From CAZITB01 sp964542055 (GTDB lineage: Bacteria > Planctomycetota > Phycisphaerae > Sedimentisphaerales > CAMDDF01), in the NCBI GenBank assembly GCA_964542055.1, contig CAZITB010000029.1, positions 1 to 24,693 of the forward strand: a DNA stretch of 24,693 nucleotides, in the 5' to 3' direction. Made by a program: the position numbers and the translations under genes. This document shows positions 14,630 through 23,795 of this stretch, in pieces (within the stretch, counting starts at the first letter, position 1; the number at the start of each line of letters is the position of its first letter). Under the pieces are notes generated by a model. The model did no database searches and was not told where the DNA came from. It was given only the letters and a program-made list of their open reading frames with translations.

Positions 14630-14872
14630 ATGACTACTATTACAGTTACTAACGCCCGAAAACAACTATATAAGCTTCTGGATATGGTAAAGCAATCTCA
14701 TGAGCCTATTCATATAACCGGAAAACGTGGATCTGGAGTTCTAATTTCAGAAGAAGATTTTTCAGCAATTCAAGAAACACTTTATTTGCAGGCAATACCT
14801 GGTATGGGTGAAAGCATTGTTGAAGGTATGAAAGCCGATGTAAAAGAGTGTTCTGAGGTATTGGACTGGTGA
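14630..14872 (+). CDS. Phd/YefM-family antitoxin
   Basis: An 80-residue protein. I chose ATG 14630, since the family starts M-T-T-I-T-V-T-N-A-R; the TTG 12 bases earlier is unlikely. Residues 1-50 form the DNA-binding domain (AR, LYKLLDMV, HEPIHITGKRGSGVLISEEDF, which is the classic Phd/YefM pattern). Residues 51-80 (QETLYLQAIPGMGESIVEGM) form the helical tail that binds and neutralises the toxin. The last codons overlap the toxin start by 4 bases, GTGA, as in coupled toxin-antitoxin pairs. It should also repress the operon through the direct repeat at 14590-14609. This antitoxin appears intact. Confidence 0.93.
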   Translation: MTTITVTNARKQLYKLLDMVKQSHEPIHITGKRGSGVLISEEDFSAIQETLYLQAIPGMGESIVEGMKADVKECSEVLDW

Positions 14873-15132
14873 GTTACAAAGTTGTTTTTACAAAGCAATC
14901 CCAAAAAGATGCAAAAAAACTTGTTTCTTCTGGTTTAAAAAGTAACGCTCAAAAGCTACTTGATATTCTAAAAAAAAATCCATGGCAGACTCCGCCGCCT
15001 TATCAAAAACTTGTTGGCAATTTGAGTGGTGCGTATTCACGTCGTATTAATATACAACATCGTTTGGTCTATCAGGTGCTCAATGATCAGCATATTGTAA
15101 AAGTTTTGCGAATGTGGTCTCATTATGAATAA
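14869..15132 (+). CDS. YoeB/Txe-family toxin with Gln at the catalytic Glu position
   Basis: An 87-residue RelE-superfamily protein of the YoeB/Txe type, starting with GTG that overlaps the antitoxin stop. The conserved NLSGAYSRRI (51-60), HRLVYQV (64-70) and C-terminal HY (85-86) are all present and the length is normal. In E. coli YoeB the ribosome-dependent mRNA cleavage is known to use Glu46, Arg65 and the C-terminal His-Tyr. Counted without gaps, Arg65 is kept but position 46 is Gln (codon CAA at 15004-15006, one base from GAA). This may weaken or abolish cleavage while keeping antitoxin binding. Family call certain; activity doubtful. Confidence 0.93.
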   Translation: MSYKVVFTKQSQKDAKKLVSSGLKSNAQKLLDILKKNPWQTPPPYQKLVGNLSGAYSRRINIQHRLVYQVLNDQHIVKVLRMWSHYE

Positions 15133-15174
15133 ATGTGTCGTACGGCGATAGCAAATTGGCACGTTCGGCACATT
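15132..15174 (+). other. Stem-loop directly after the toxin gene
   Basis: AATGTGTCGTACG (15132-15144) pairs with CGTTCGGCACATT (15162-15174) with one mismatch and one G-U pair, enclosing a 17-base loop. There is no T run after it, so it may be a weak terminator or an mRNA end-protecting hairpin. Confidence 0.4.
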
Positions 15175-15474
15175 TAGGAAAATCAAAATTGGACAGTTGT
15201 AAAATCGAGTCAGTTTAGCCTTATATTTTACTTAAAAAAGACCAAAAGTCATGGCCCAAAGTACCGAAATCATAAATGCGGCTGTTACTTTTTTAAAGAG
15301 CTATTGTTTATGCAACAGACATTATTCATATATTTTTTTAAATGGTAGGAATAGGATTGCCAATTATATCCAGTTTTTTTATCATATACAATGTAAAGTC
15401 AATGCGAAGCCATAATCCAGCATTTTCCGTTGATGCAATTTAATGATGTAATGTTTTGTCGTATTGGAGGTTAA
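15175..15474. other. Intergenic DNA ahead of the GH42-like gene
   Basis: About 300 AT-rich bases. The only signal I see is the GGAGG ribosome site just before the ATG at 15475. No copy of the 38-bp XylR element and no sigma54 motif with correct spacing was found. Confidence 0.5.
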
Positions 15475-17472
15475 ATGAGAAAGATTTTGAATTATAAGTT
15501 ATTTAATCATAGATTTACTGTATTATTTTATACCATTATTATAGCTGTTTTTTACACAACAGCGACCAGCGCTACCGATATCGGGCAGGAACCCCGAATA
15601 GGGCCGACGCAAATACGGTTTTACAGCGGTAATCTGCACGTCGGGATGTTTATGGATTATTGGGGTATTGAAAACCAGCTTACCGGAACCAGCGGTGATA
15701 TCGTGGATGATGCCCTGATTAAAACTCTTAAACGCACAAGTTGTGGTTCTATGTGTGATTATATAACCTGGGCATGGGCCGAACAAAAACCGAGGCAATG
15801 GAATTGGCGGCCTTACCTTGATGGGGCGATGAAGCTAGAATCGGCTGAGCTGGGATATAATATTTTCTGCTGGTTGCATTTCCCCCCCAAATGGTATCTT
15901 AACTCTGATAAATTTGTGGGCTATGTCAATCTTGAGACAGGCAAAAGCATCCCGCAACTTTCGCTCTGGTCGCCGGATCTACAGCGGATATTTGAGCGTT
16001 TTTACAAAGAGCTTTACGCCAATTTGGGCTCAGATATTGATTTTATCAGAATGGCCATGCCGTCTGAATACGGTGAAGTCGGATATAGTAATGGTATGAC
16101 AAAATGGCTCGTGCCGCAGGAAAATGCCGGTGCCGGCTACTGGTGCGGCGACAAACACGCCAAAGCTGATTTCAGAAAATTGATGTTGAAAAAATACACT
16201 CAGCTCAACAGTCTTAATGCGGCATGGGGCACAAATTTTAAATCCTTTGATAAAATTGAGATGCCCCTGCCGGAAAAAATACTGCCCGAGATAAAAACAT
16301 CGGCCCAGGCCAGAAGATATTGGGTGGACTTCATTGACTGGTATCACCAAGCCTGGGTTTTAAGCATGGAGCAGGTTAGTTCCATAATTAGGCAATACTT
16401 CCCACAAAAGGAGCTTATCGCCAGTCTCGGCTATGGATCTGAGCATCCCCGGCTGGGCAATGATCAAGGCAGGCATATCGAAGCTATGTCAAGATTAAAT
16501 CTCGCATGTCAGTCACCGGGCGATATAGGATATTTCGCCACCCGAAGGGTCAGTTCGGCATGCAGGCATTACAATGTGCCATATTATACAGAACCGCCCG
16601 GGGATGTCCCCGCCGAACGCCAGTTAAACAGGATTTTTATGGATATTTCCAACGGCACTCAAACATGGTTTGATTATCCTCAAAATCTTGTAAGAGGTAT
16701 CGAGTATTTTAAAAAATATAAGAAGTATCTGACCGGAGAACCTCCGCGAACGACAGTGGCCCTCTGGCATCCTACTCTTGACCACTGGCTGGACCCGGAT
16801 CAGCCGTGGTCTAAGCCCGCGATTGAATTATCCGAGCCTCTCAGGGAAGTTACGGATTATGAAATACTTGATGACCGCATGATCATAACAGGGGCATTGG
16901 AATCACTCAAAATTGATCAGCTGATTCTTGCCGGTGCCAATTGGCTCGACAGGGATGCCTGGCAAAAAGTACACAATTGGATCGCCAACGGCGGAGCTTT
17001 TATTGTGCTCCAAAGCAATGAAATGAAAGATATTGAAGGTAGCAGTGACCTGTGGCAAAAACAGATTTCTTCAAGCATCCCTTCTCTTAAGGAAATTGAC
17101 AAATCCAACAAATTTCTTGACAAATGGATAAAAAGGTTCGGCAAAGGATTTGTGCTGACGGTTGATTGCCGGGATTGTGCCAACAAAAAAGTCGCTCAAA
17201 TGTTGGGGAGTCTTTGCACCCGGACAGGCTGTTATATTAACAGGCCCGATTCCAATGCTAAATTGATCGATAATAGAATAAACGGTCTGCTGGCTACGAG
17301 ATTTGATGACAAGATTTTGTACTATAATTATACTCAGGAAGATATTTTATTTGAGATAAAATACCGCAAAAAGGACTTTCCCACAGAAAACGGGATTCCT
17401 GAAATTTGGGAACTTAAAACCATTATTCCCGCAAGAAAGATATATTCGGTAAAGCTTATAGATAAGCAATAG
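15475..17472 (+). CDS. Secreted GH42-like glycoside hydrolase (beta-galactosidase-type)
   Basis: A 665-residue exported protein. Residues 11-33 are a hydrophobic signal peptide (likely cleavage after T-S-A). Residues about 48-420 form a TIM barrel of the beta-galactosidase (clan GH-A) type: ITWAWAEQKPRQWNW near 97-111, Glu198 in MPSEYGEVGY as the likely acid/base, the GH42-typical KYTQLNSLNAAWGTNF (240-255), and Glu373 in YTEPPGD as the likely nucleophile. Residues 425-520 look like the GH42 flavodoxin-like trimerisation domain (TDYEILDDRMI, GANWLDRDAWQKVHNWIANGGAFIVL). A GGAGG site precedes the ATG. It converges with the GH-like lipoprotein gene 45 bases away. Substrate is unknown, and other GH-A families are possible. 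Confidence 0.8.
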   Translation: MRKILNYKLFNHRFTVLFYTIIIAVFYTTATSATDIGQEPRIGPTQIRFYSGNLHVGMFMDYWGIENQLTGTSGDIVDDALIKTLKRTSCGSMCDYITWAWAEQKPRQWNWRPYLDGAMKLESAELGYNIFCWLHFPPKWYLNSDKFVGYVNLETGKSIPQLSLWSPDLQRIFERFYKELYANLGSDIDFIRMAMPSEYGEVGYSNGMTKWLVPQENAGAGYWCGDKHAKADFRKLMLKKYTQLNSLNAAWGTNFKSFDKIEMPLPEKILPEIKTSAQARRYWVDFIDWYHQAWVLSMEQVSSIIRQYFPQKELIASLGYGSEHPRLGNDQGRHIEAMSRLNLACQSPGDIGYFATRRVSSACRHYNVPYYTEPPGDVPAERQLNRIFMDISNGTQTWFDYPQNLVRGIEYFKKYKKYLTGEPPRTTVALWHPTLDHWLDPDQPWSKPAIELSEPLREVTDYEILDDRMIITGALESLKIDQLILAGANWLDRDAWQKVHNWIANGGAFIVLQSNEMKDIEGSSDLWQKQISSSIPSLKEIDKSNKFLDKWIKRFGKGFVLTVDCRDCANKKVAQMLGSLCTRTGCYINRPDSNAKLIDNRINGLLATRFDDKILYYNYTQEDILFEIKYRKKDFPTENGIPEIWELKTIIPARKIYSVKLIDKQ

Positions 17473-17517
17473 ACTCTATTTGAGATTCTAATTATCTTGT
17501 GATGTTTAAGGCAACAC

Positions 17518-20292
17518 TTAGTCCAGCGTATTCCTTTTGCCAATATTAAAATTTCTAAATTCCACAACCGCGGCGTCTTGAGCAGGTTCCCACGACCCTA
17601 AAATTAAATTTTTTATTATCGGCGGTCTGGTTGCTGAAATATTTTCTTTGTATAGATTAAGCAGGTCCCAGGTTATTCTGTGCCATTGGCCGTCTGCGAT
17701 ATTATCGCTGCTAACAGAATCTAAGTTAGTGTATGAATCCTGCTTCCCAATTATATTCAAAGCGTAATATTTTTCACTGCCTTCAGCCTGAAACATAAAA
17801 GCAAGCGGATTTTCATTAATTACTCTTATTTCAAAGTCCAAGAAAGGAGCTTGATTCAGGCAAATGGGATCAGAGTGTACAAATATAGAATTGTAATTTA
17901 CGTTATCTTCTCCAATCGAAACTTTTATTACGTTTCTGCCGTTTTCCTTATAATTTGCTATATCTGTTTTGCCGTCCCGGTGTTTGATGGTTTTTGGGTC
18001 GGAGAAATCAAATTGAATCGCAGGGGTTATACGGAAAGTGCCCCAGTCAATTGTCGCATAACTGCTTGTTTTTTGGGCTTTCGCATAATTCATTTTCATT
18101 ATTTGATAATACTGTTCATTAAGCTGAGCTATTACGCCCAGGTCATTTCGATTGTCTATCAGTTCGGCATATTTTTCTATCGCCTGCTGCGCCAATTCAA
18201 CTGAGTTCTTGAAATCAGGTAATGTTGCTTTTTTTGCTGTTCCAAAGTCTTTTTCACTGGCTGTTTCATTAAAAACCAAAACCCCTTCATTAAACGCCAG
18301 CATGGATCTTAGATATAAAACTCTGAATTTCAACCTGTTTAACAGTATTCGAGCCCATTTAGTGTTTTTGGCGTTCTTAGCCAGTGCAGCATTTTCAATA
18401 GCTTCGATCGCTATTTTATCTTTCTTTATTAGGGCATTTTGTCGCATTATAATATCTTTTGTCTGAGCAACTCTCTGTTTCCATTTATCTCTATTGAGCA
18501 GTTCAGCGGTCTGAGGCAGTCTTGGCAGGCCCAAAGAACTCCATCCAGCCCCTAAAAGCATGTCCCTGTAATCAAAAGCGGCAGCTGGAGGTGAGTGGGG
18601 TTCATAAGCATCATAATCATTAAAAATCTCTACCAGGTTTCGATTTTGACTGCCGAATATTCTTTTTATATACGATGCATAAAACATCTTGCCGCTTAGT
18701 TCAGGGTTCCATGCGAATTCAGATAGGTAGCGAATATTGTGTTCTAAGCCTGATAATTTCCAGCCTACCAGAGTCACGGATTCGACACCAAATTGTACGC
18801 ACATATCATACATTTTCTGTTGCCAGTTCACCCTGAACTGAGGGAACCATTGATTGCCGTCAAATTCCCACCAATCTATCATCCATGTCCTTCTGTCTGT
18901 TCTCGCCACTTTAAAATGTTCGAGTTGTTCGTCTATCGCAGCGGAAGGAGAATAATTATTTAAAGAAGCAAATATTACCTCACGAGGAATCTCTTCATTG
19001 ATATTTGGAAAAAGATGTCCGATGCTCCATCCGGCGGTTGAAAGCTTTGACCTTGCTTCAGGACTTAACGCTTGTACAACCTTTTTGAAAATATAGGCAT
19101 AATCAATATCTCCCGCCAAATGCTCACCACCGAACATTTCAGATTTTTGTGCCCAGTGGTGATATTTCTCTCTAAATTCCCTTGCTCCGGATTCATTACC
19201 CGCATTACGGCTCAGGAATCCTCTGCCTTCACTTTGCCACAACCAGTAATAATCAGATTGAGGATAAACTTCCATTAAATTTTGCAGCCTTTGTACCGAT
19301 TTTTTTACATTAACCTCGTCAAGCGGATTTATAAAGTTATGCCCTCCGCTATTCTCGTTTGGTTTTTTAGTATATGTGAAATTTCCACCACGAGGGAGCA
19401 TTAATTCAAAACCCACGGTGGTTTTGAATTTTCGTGAGTGAGCATAATCCAGCACTTTTCTGAACATCTCCTGAACAGCCTCGGCCTGGGCCCTTGGATT
19501 GCCAATATTTTCAACATAAGATTTCGGGGCGAAATATTCGGTACCGCCAAAAGTCTCCTCGGCAACAGCCCCTTGTGTTTCGAATATATCAACAGGCATG
19601 CCGATACAAGTCGGATCAACAGGATTATCATCCCATTCTTCTGTAAAAAATGCCATACCCGGATAAAAATGAAACTGCAGCATGTTGAATTTCATACGGG
19701 TTATGCGGTCGATAAGCAATTGGTAATGCTCAAGATTGTATCCGCTCATTCCGCAGAGAAAATTGTCCCACGGCAAAAGGCCGCGATATTTGAAAACAGG
19801 TTTTTCCGTTATATCCAAGTGTTTCACATAAAAAGGTTTTTCTTCTGGAATGATCTCGCCGTTGACTTGAAAGTAACAGCCATATTGTTCTAAAAGTTCA
19901 TATAAGCCATAAAGCAGACCTTGGTCACTTTTTGCAGCTAAATATATCTTGTTTTCAATAGATTTGATTGTGTAACCCTGGTCGGCATTTTGGCCTTCAG
20001 GCAAATTCAAAAGCCCTGATTCAACTGCTTCATTTATGAGTTTATGTTGGGGAGTGCCAATAATAATTTTTGCGTTTTCATCAGCCTGACTATTTATAAT
20101 GGCCAAATCTTGCTCAAAGATTTTGTCAAAGTAAAACTGCAATTCTTTGCGAATCAACTCATTATCTAAATCCAAACTGATTACAATAGAATCGCTTTGT
20201 TGTTGTTTATCCTTGCATCCGTAAATTCCTGATAAATATATAAAAATTAAAAAAGCCGCAAGTAAATTAATAAGTTTTTTGTTCATTAACAT
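17518..20292 (-). CDS. Large glycoside-hydrolase-like lipoprotein (GH20/GH67-like fold)
   Basis: A 924-residue protein starting at ATG 20292, which follows GGTGGG and the MFS stop at 20303; starts further upstream would overlap that gene. The N-terminus is a lipoprotein signal (about 1-25) ending in GIYGC. Next comes an alpha/beta domain (about 30-140, with IIIGTPQHKLINEAV and DQGLLYGLYELLEQYGCYF), typical of the N-terminal domain of GH20, GH67 and related hydrolases. The barrel region follows (about 150-560, with FKYRGLLPWDNFLCG, MKFNMLQFHFYPG, SDYYWLWQSEGRGF and MIDWWEFDGNQWFP), then a helical segment and a C-terminal jelly-roll-like region (about 760-920). It probably removes side-chain or terminal sugars at the cell surface. 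I cannot name the exact family or catalytic residues. It is the last gene of the minus-strand cluster. Confidence 0.75.
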   Translation of the reverse strand: MLMNKKLINLLAAFLIFIYLSGIYGCKDKQQQSDSIVISLDLDNELIRKELQFYFDKIFEQDLAIINSQADENAKIIIGTPQHKLINEAVESGLLNLPEGQNADQGYTIKSIENKIYLAAKSDQGLLYGLYELLEQYGCYFQVNGEIIPEEKPFYVKHLDITEKPVFKYRGLLPWDNFLCGMSGYNLEHYQLLIDRITRMKFNMLQFHFYPGMAFFTEEWDDNPVDPTCIGMPVDIFETQGAVAEETFGGTEYFAPKSYVENIGNPRAQAEAVQEMFRKVLDYAHSRKFKTTVGFELMLPRGGNFTYTKKPNENSGGHNFINPLDEVNVKKSVQRLQNLMEVYPQSDYYWLWQSEGRGFLSRNAGNESGAREFREKYHHWAQKSEMFGGEHLAGDIDYAYIFKKVVQALSPEARSKLSTAGWSIGHLFPNINEEIPREVIFASLNNYSPSAAIDEQLEHFKVARTDRRTWMIDWWEFDGNQWFPQFRVNWQQKMYDMCVQFGVESVTLVGWKLSGLEHNIRYLSEFAWNPELSGKMFYASYIKRIFGSQNRNLVEIFNDYDAYEPHSPPAAAFDYRDMLLGAGWSSLGLPRLPQTAELLNRDKWKQRVAQTKDIIMRQNALIKKDKIAIEAIENAALAKNAKNTKWARILLNRLKFRVLYLRSMLAFNEGVLVFNETASEKDFGTAKKATLPDFKNSVELAQQAIEKYAELIDNRNDLGVIAQLNEQYYQIMKMNYAKAQKTSSYATIDWGTFRITPAIQFDFSDPKTIKHRDGKTDIANYKENGRNVIKVSIGEDNVNYNSIFVHSDPICLNQAPFLDFEIRVINENPLAFMFQAEGSEKYYALNIIGKQDSYTNLDSVSSDNIADGQWHRITWDLLNLYKENISATRPPIIKNLILGSWEPAQDAAVVEFRNFNIGKRNTLD

Positions 20293-20302
20293 ATTCCCAC
20301 CA

Positions 20303-21760
20303 TCAATATTTTTCATTTGTCTCAGTTTTTCCCAGGTCCTTGGAGTTTCTGATATCTTCAAGTTTTACACTACTGAGAGGGTACTTTATTATCAGAAGTA
20401 GCGCGGTAACTGAAATTGCCGGTCCTACAAGCAAAGTGGAGGCACAGAGGTTCCAGACCGCCTGAGTTGTCTGGATTTGTTTTTGTGCCTCAAAGCCAAT
20501 AAAAGTTAAAATATATCCTGAGCCAAGCGCTGCAATGGCAGAGGAGCATTTCATGGCGAAACTGAAAACAGCGGCGTACCCACCGTCCTTGTTTATACCG
20601 GTTTTAATCTCGTTCACCTCTGAAACATCCGCCATCATTGACATCGCAATAGGCAGCATAACTCCGTTGCTCAGCCAGAAATTGGCATGGAAAAAGGCAA
20701 AGAAAAGAAATGAAATAGGAAAGTTTCCGATAGCCTGCTGAGGCTTGAGCAAACCGCTGAGGAAAACCACCGCAAGAAGGCAGTTACAAAAAGTACCCCA
20801 TAAAACAGCAAAACACACTGCTCCTTTTTTATCAAACTTTCGGACGAAAAATGATGACAGCAAGGCTCCCAGACCCATTCCAATCATAGAACCGCCGTGG
20901 GTTACTGTCTTTTGGAAGCCGGTTAAAATCATAAAATGTTCATACAGATACATCTGCAATGCGCTTACCAGTGCAATTCCCAAAATCACTACGAACATAA
21001 ATAAGAAAACCCATCTGGAATAAATATCTGTAACGATCTGATACATATCTACAAAAAAAGCCTTCATGCTCGTGCCGGTCCGTTTGATATGGCGGGAATC
21101 TTTTATATATTTGAGTGTGAAAAAAAATACCGCGACTATAAAAAAGGCGGCGGCTATAGAAAACACCGTACCCATGCGCAGATAATTTCCAGGGACTGTA
21201 ATAGCCCTGGTCCCAAGATTATTGTTGAAGAATATTCGCCAGGCAAGGGCGGGACCAGCAAAATTGGCCGCCATGTTCATTGCGTTTCGTATACCCTGAA
21301 GTTTAGTCCTGCCGTAATAATCCGTACAGATTTCGAAGCCAAGAGCCGTATATGGCACGGTAAAAATGGTAAATCCTGTTCTCATTATCATATTCATTAT
21401 CACAAGATACCAGAAAAGCCGCTGATTCTGTGACACAAAATATTCAGGCACATACCAGAGGAAATAAAAAGAAACCACCATTAAAATTCCACCAGCCAAA
21501 AGATAAGGATGTCTTTTGCCGTATCTGCTTCTGGTGTTATCCGTAATATGCCCCATTATCGGGTCGGTTACCGCATCCCAGAAAATAGCCAGAAAAAGCC
21601 CAAGCCCAGCAAGAGAATGCTTGAGGTTAAGAGCGTCGGTATAATAGAGCATTGCAAAGCCATTAAGAGAATTCATAACCAGTGAATTTGAACACTCTCC
21701 AAATGAATATGTTATCATATCCAAAGTTTTACAGCTTCGAGTTGTTTTAGCCTGTTTCAT
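20303..21760 (-). CDS. GPH-family (MelB-like) sugar:cation symporter
   Basis: A 485-residue inner-membrane transporter with about 12 hydrophobic helices. The family signature is clear near the start: DAVTDPIMGHITDNTRSRYGKRHPYLLAGG (shown in shortened form: DAVTDP...GHITDN...YGKRHPYLL), the cytoplasmic loop 2-3 motif of the glycoside-pentoside-hexuronide family. These proteins import sugars or short glycosides with Na+ or H+. Two starts are possible, TTG 21778 and ATG 21760; neither has a good ribosome site and I chose the ATG. It lies between the URO-D-family gene and the GH-like lipoprotein gene, close enough for one transcript. Transport of products released by the neighbouring hydrolases is the natural reading. 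Confidence 0.9.
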   Translation of the reverse strand: MKQAKTTRSCKTLDMITYSFGECSNSLVMNSLNGFAMLYYTDALNLKHSLAGLGLFLAIFWDAVTDPIMGHITDNTRSRYGKRHPYLLAGGILMVVSFYFLWYVPEYFVSQNQRLFWYLVIMNMIMRTGFTIFTVPYTALGFEICTDYYGRTKLQGIRNAMNMAANFAGPALAWRIFFNNNLGTRAITVPGNYLRMGTVFSIAAAFFIVAVFFFTLKYIKDSRHIKRTGTSMKAFFVDMYQIVTDIYSRWVFLFMFVVILGIALVSALQMYLYEHFMILTGFQKTVTHGGSMIGMGLGALLSSFFVRKFDKKGAVCFAVLWGTFCNCLLAVVFLSGLLKPQQAIGNFPISFLFFAFFHANFWLSNGVMLPIAMSMMADVSEVNEIKTGINKDGGYAAVFSFAMKCSSAIAALGSGYILTFIGFEAQKQIQTTQAVWNLCASTLLVGPAISVTALLLIIKYPLSSVKLEDIRNSKDLGKTETNEKY

Positions 21761-21815
21761 TTTGAACTTTTTGGCCAAAAAGAATGTTATGGAAATTCTA
21801 AATCAAAATAATATC

Positions 21816-22868
21816 CTACATCAACTTTTTCCGCAATACCTCTTCATAAATGCAAAGAACATTTTCAAGTGGTGTATCCGGCTGGATGCAATGGGCGGGT
21901 GAAAAGATATAACCGCCACCTTTGGCAATGACATCTAGACGATGCCGAGCCTGCTGCCTGCACTGCTCTACGCTGCCGTACGGAAGTGTCTGCTGGGTAC
22001 TGATGAGCCCGCAAAACGCCAGTTTGCCCTTGCATTTTTTGCGTATTGTTTCCGGCTCCATACCGGCAGGTTCAGGTTGCATGGCATCTTCAATATCAAG
22101 ACCCATTTCAATAAAAGTATCCATCAGTTCATGATTATCGCCACACGAATGCATCATGGCTTTGGCGCCGAACCCATGAGCAAGATCGATAAATTTCTGA
22201 ATTCTTGGCCGGAAAATCTCATTGAAATCCTTTTCAGAGAACATTCTGCCGTTTTGATTGCCGCAGTCCTCGCCGAGGCAAACAATATCAACCGTTCCAT
22301 TCGCAATTTCCAGACACCGTTTAATGTAGTCGTAATAAAAATCAATTCTTTTATCTATTATGGCCAGTCCTACCTCATCGCGCAGCACAATGTCCATCAT
22401 AACACGTTCCATACCCCGGCCGCGTGAAACACCATTCAATATATCTGGAATGCCCGCATCACCTATGCAGACGGCGTAATCCTGGAATTGACGACACAAC
22501 CCAGGAAGGCGAGAATAATCAAAATTCTCTGCTTTGGGCCAGGGGTAATGTTCGACATCACCCATAGTACGCAGATCAGTGAGCGGCAAAATCACAGCTT
22601 CATCGTAAGTGCCTGCGCTGCTGTTTGTTACCTTTTTATAGCCTACTCCCCACATATCATAATGAATGCCGTCTTCACTTTGCCTGATATCTCCAATATA
22701 TGCTGGGCTGACGTTGCGAAAATCGATCTTCAAAGGCTCAAGGATGTCCTCACAACGGAAGTGACTTTGGAGTTTTGTATGCATTTCGGGGGTAAGATAT
22801 ATCTGTAGTGGCACCCGATCTGTGTCCTGCCACTCAAGGCAGCATTTTACTCTCTCTTTTGGTATCAT
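21816..22868 (-). CDS. URO-D-family (MtaA-like) protein, second copy
   Basis: A 350-residue cytoplasmic protein of the uroporphyrinogen decarboxylase superfamily, methyltransferase-type branch. It has the family start ERVKCCLEWQDTDRVPLQ (5-22), DIVCLGEDCGNQNGRMFS (194-211), the zinc-type motif His240-Ser241-Cys242-Gly243, LPYGSVEQC (295-303) and the end motif SPAHCIQPDTPLENV (323-337). The HxCG pair is kept here, unlike in the copy at 4485, while His326/Cys327 occupy the place of the third ligand. It is embedded in an apparent operon of secreted hydrolases and a sugar importer, so a methyl transfer from a methylated sugar or similar ether is a reasonable but untested guess. No corrinoid protein gene is seen beside it. 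A GAGAG-type ribosome site is close upstream. Confidence 0.85.
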   Translation of the reverse strand: MIPKERVKCCLEWQDTDRVPLQIYLTPEMHTKLQSHFRCEDILEPLKIDFRNVSPAYIGDIRQSEDGIHYDMWGVGYKKVTNSSAGTYDEAVILPLTDLRTMGDVEHYPWPKAENFDYSRLPGLCRQFQDYAVCIGDAGIPDILNGVSRGRGMERVMMDIVLRDEVGLAIIDKRIDFYYDYIKRCLEIANGTVDIVCLGEDCGNQNGRMFSEKDFNEIFRPRIQKFIDLAHGFGAKAMMHSCGDNHELMDTFIEMGLDIEDAMQPEPAGMEPETIRKKCKGKLAFCGLISTQQTLPYGSVEQCRQQARHRLDVIAKGGGYIFSPAHCIQPDTPLENVLCIYEEVLRKKLM

Positions 22869-22910
22869 TTGTTTATCCGGATAACAGTTTTGACTTTCCT
22901 TGCCAGTGTT

Positions 22911-23780
22911 CTAATTGCCAGTTTTGACCAGTCCGAAAGCTGATACATAGTTTTTCTTTATGCCAAGTTCCTCCATCCATTTTCTGACTTCAAGAGTCTT
23001 CCAGGGGCCGCTGTTTGTGCCGCCGCCATTGTCATTTTCCCAAAGCCAGACAGGAGTGGGCCAAAGGGCATAATCAGCATTTACTTTCTCGTAAAAATCT
23101 CTGCTTACGCCATTTTGGCCATGATGGGCCATCTGAACATAATCAGATTTGAGTTTGTTCACAAAAGGGCTTTTAAGCAGCTTATTTCCGGCCTGAACGC
23201 CCAGATCACTTAAAAACAAAACTGACTTGCAGTCATCAGTCAGTTTAAATACCAAACTGGAGTTGTTAATTGCGTTTGAAGTTATTTCCGGATTTAAAGT
23301 AGAGAATATTTCAACCTTTACACCATCAATTCCAATAATTTGGCCGGGATTAAGCGGTTTCATTTGACGCCCGGACTCCTTTAACGCCTTGTTCAGGTTT
23401 TGAATCACATATAAGTAGTTGGAATCGTATTCGGAAATCCATTTTTCATCAGGCATTGTGCCGTAGATATGGCCGATTTTTAAATCAGCCGGAGATTTGA
23501 TGATCTCGATGAAAGCATCGGCATGATCAGGGTGAGGATGAGTGATAAACCAGTGATCTACTTTATTTCCCATCGCCGCCACAAAACCTCGCAGATATGG
23601 TGCATCACCGGTATTGCCGCCATCTATGACTATCACTTTGTCATTTGCGGTTTTTATTACATAGCTGTTCATCTGGCCAATTGTCTGAGCAGGAAGCTGC
23701 CACAGTTCAAAACAATCATTGGCAGGCAACCAGCTGGTAAAAAGCATTGTTAACAATAGAGAATACATAAGACTCTTCAT
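22911..23780 (-). CDS. Secreted metallo-beta-lactamase-fold hydrolase (ComEC-like domain)
   Basis: A 289-residue protein with a signal peptide (residues 1-20, cleavage near L-P-A). The metal site is plain: HPHPDH at 81-86, Asp192 in FLSDLG, and a His pair at 219-220 in QMAHHGQNG. NNSSLVFKL (172-180) and the MAHHG motif resemble the periplasmic MBL domain of ComEC-type proteins and related stand-alone secreted hydrolases. Typical substrates are phosphodiesters or esters; none can be assigned here. It starts 15 bases after the upstream GH42-like gene and ends 42 bases before the URO-D-family gene, so the three are likely one operon. It is unusual company for sugar hydrolases and may remove an ester or phosphate substituent. 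Confidence 0.85.
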   Translation of the reverse strand: MKSLMYSLLLTMLFTSWLPANDCFELWQLPAQTIGQMNSYVIKTANDKVIVIDGGNTGDAPYLRGFVAAMGNKVDHWFITHPHPDHADAFIEIIKSPADLKIGHIYGTMPDEKWISEYDSNYLYVIQNLNKALKESGRQMKPLNPGQIIGIDGVKVEIFSTLNPEITSNAINNSSLVFKLTDDCKSVLFLSDLGVQAGNKLLKSPFVNKLKSDYVQMAHHGQNGVSRDFYEKVNADYALWPTPVWLWENDNGGGTNSGPWKTLEVRKWMEELGIKKNYVSAFGLVKTGN

Positions 23781-23795
23781 CTTTACCTCAATTTA

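Noticed and set aside
15252..15340. Short plus-strand frame beginning MAQSTEIINAAVTFLK
   Set aside because: No ribosome site, AT-rich spacer context and no recognisable similarity.
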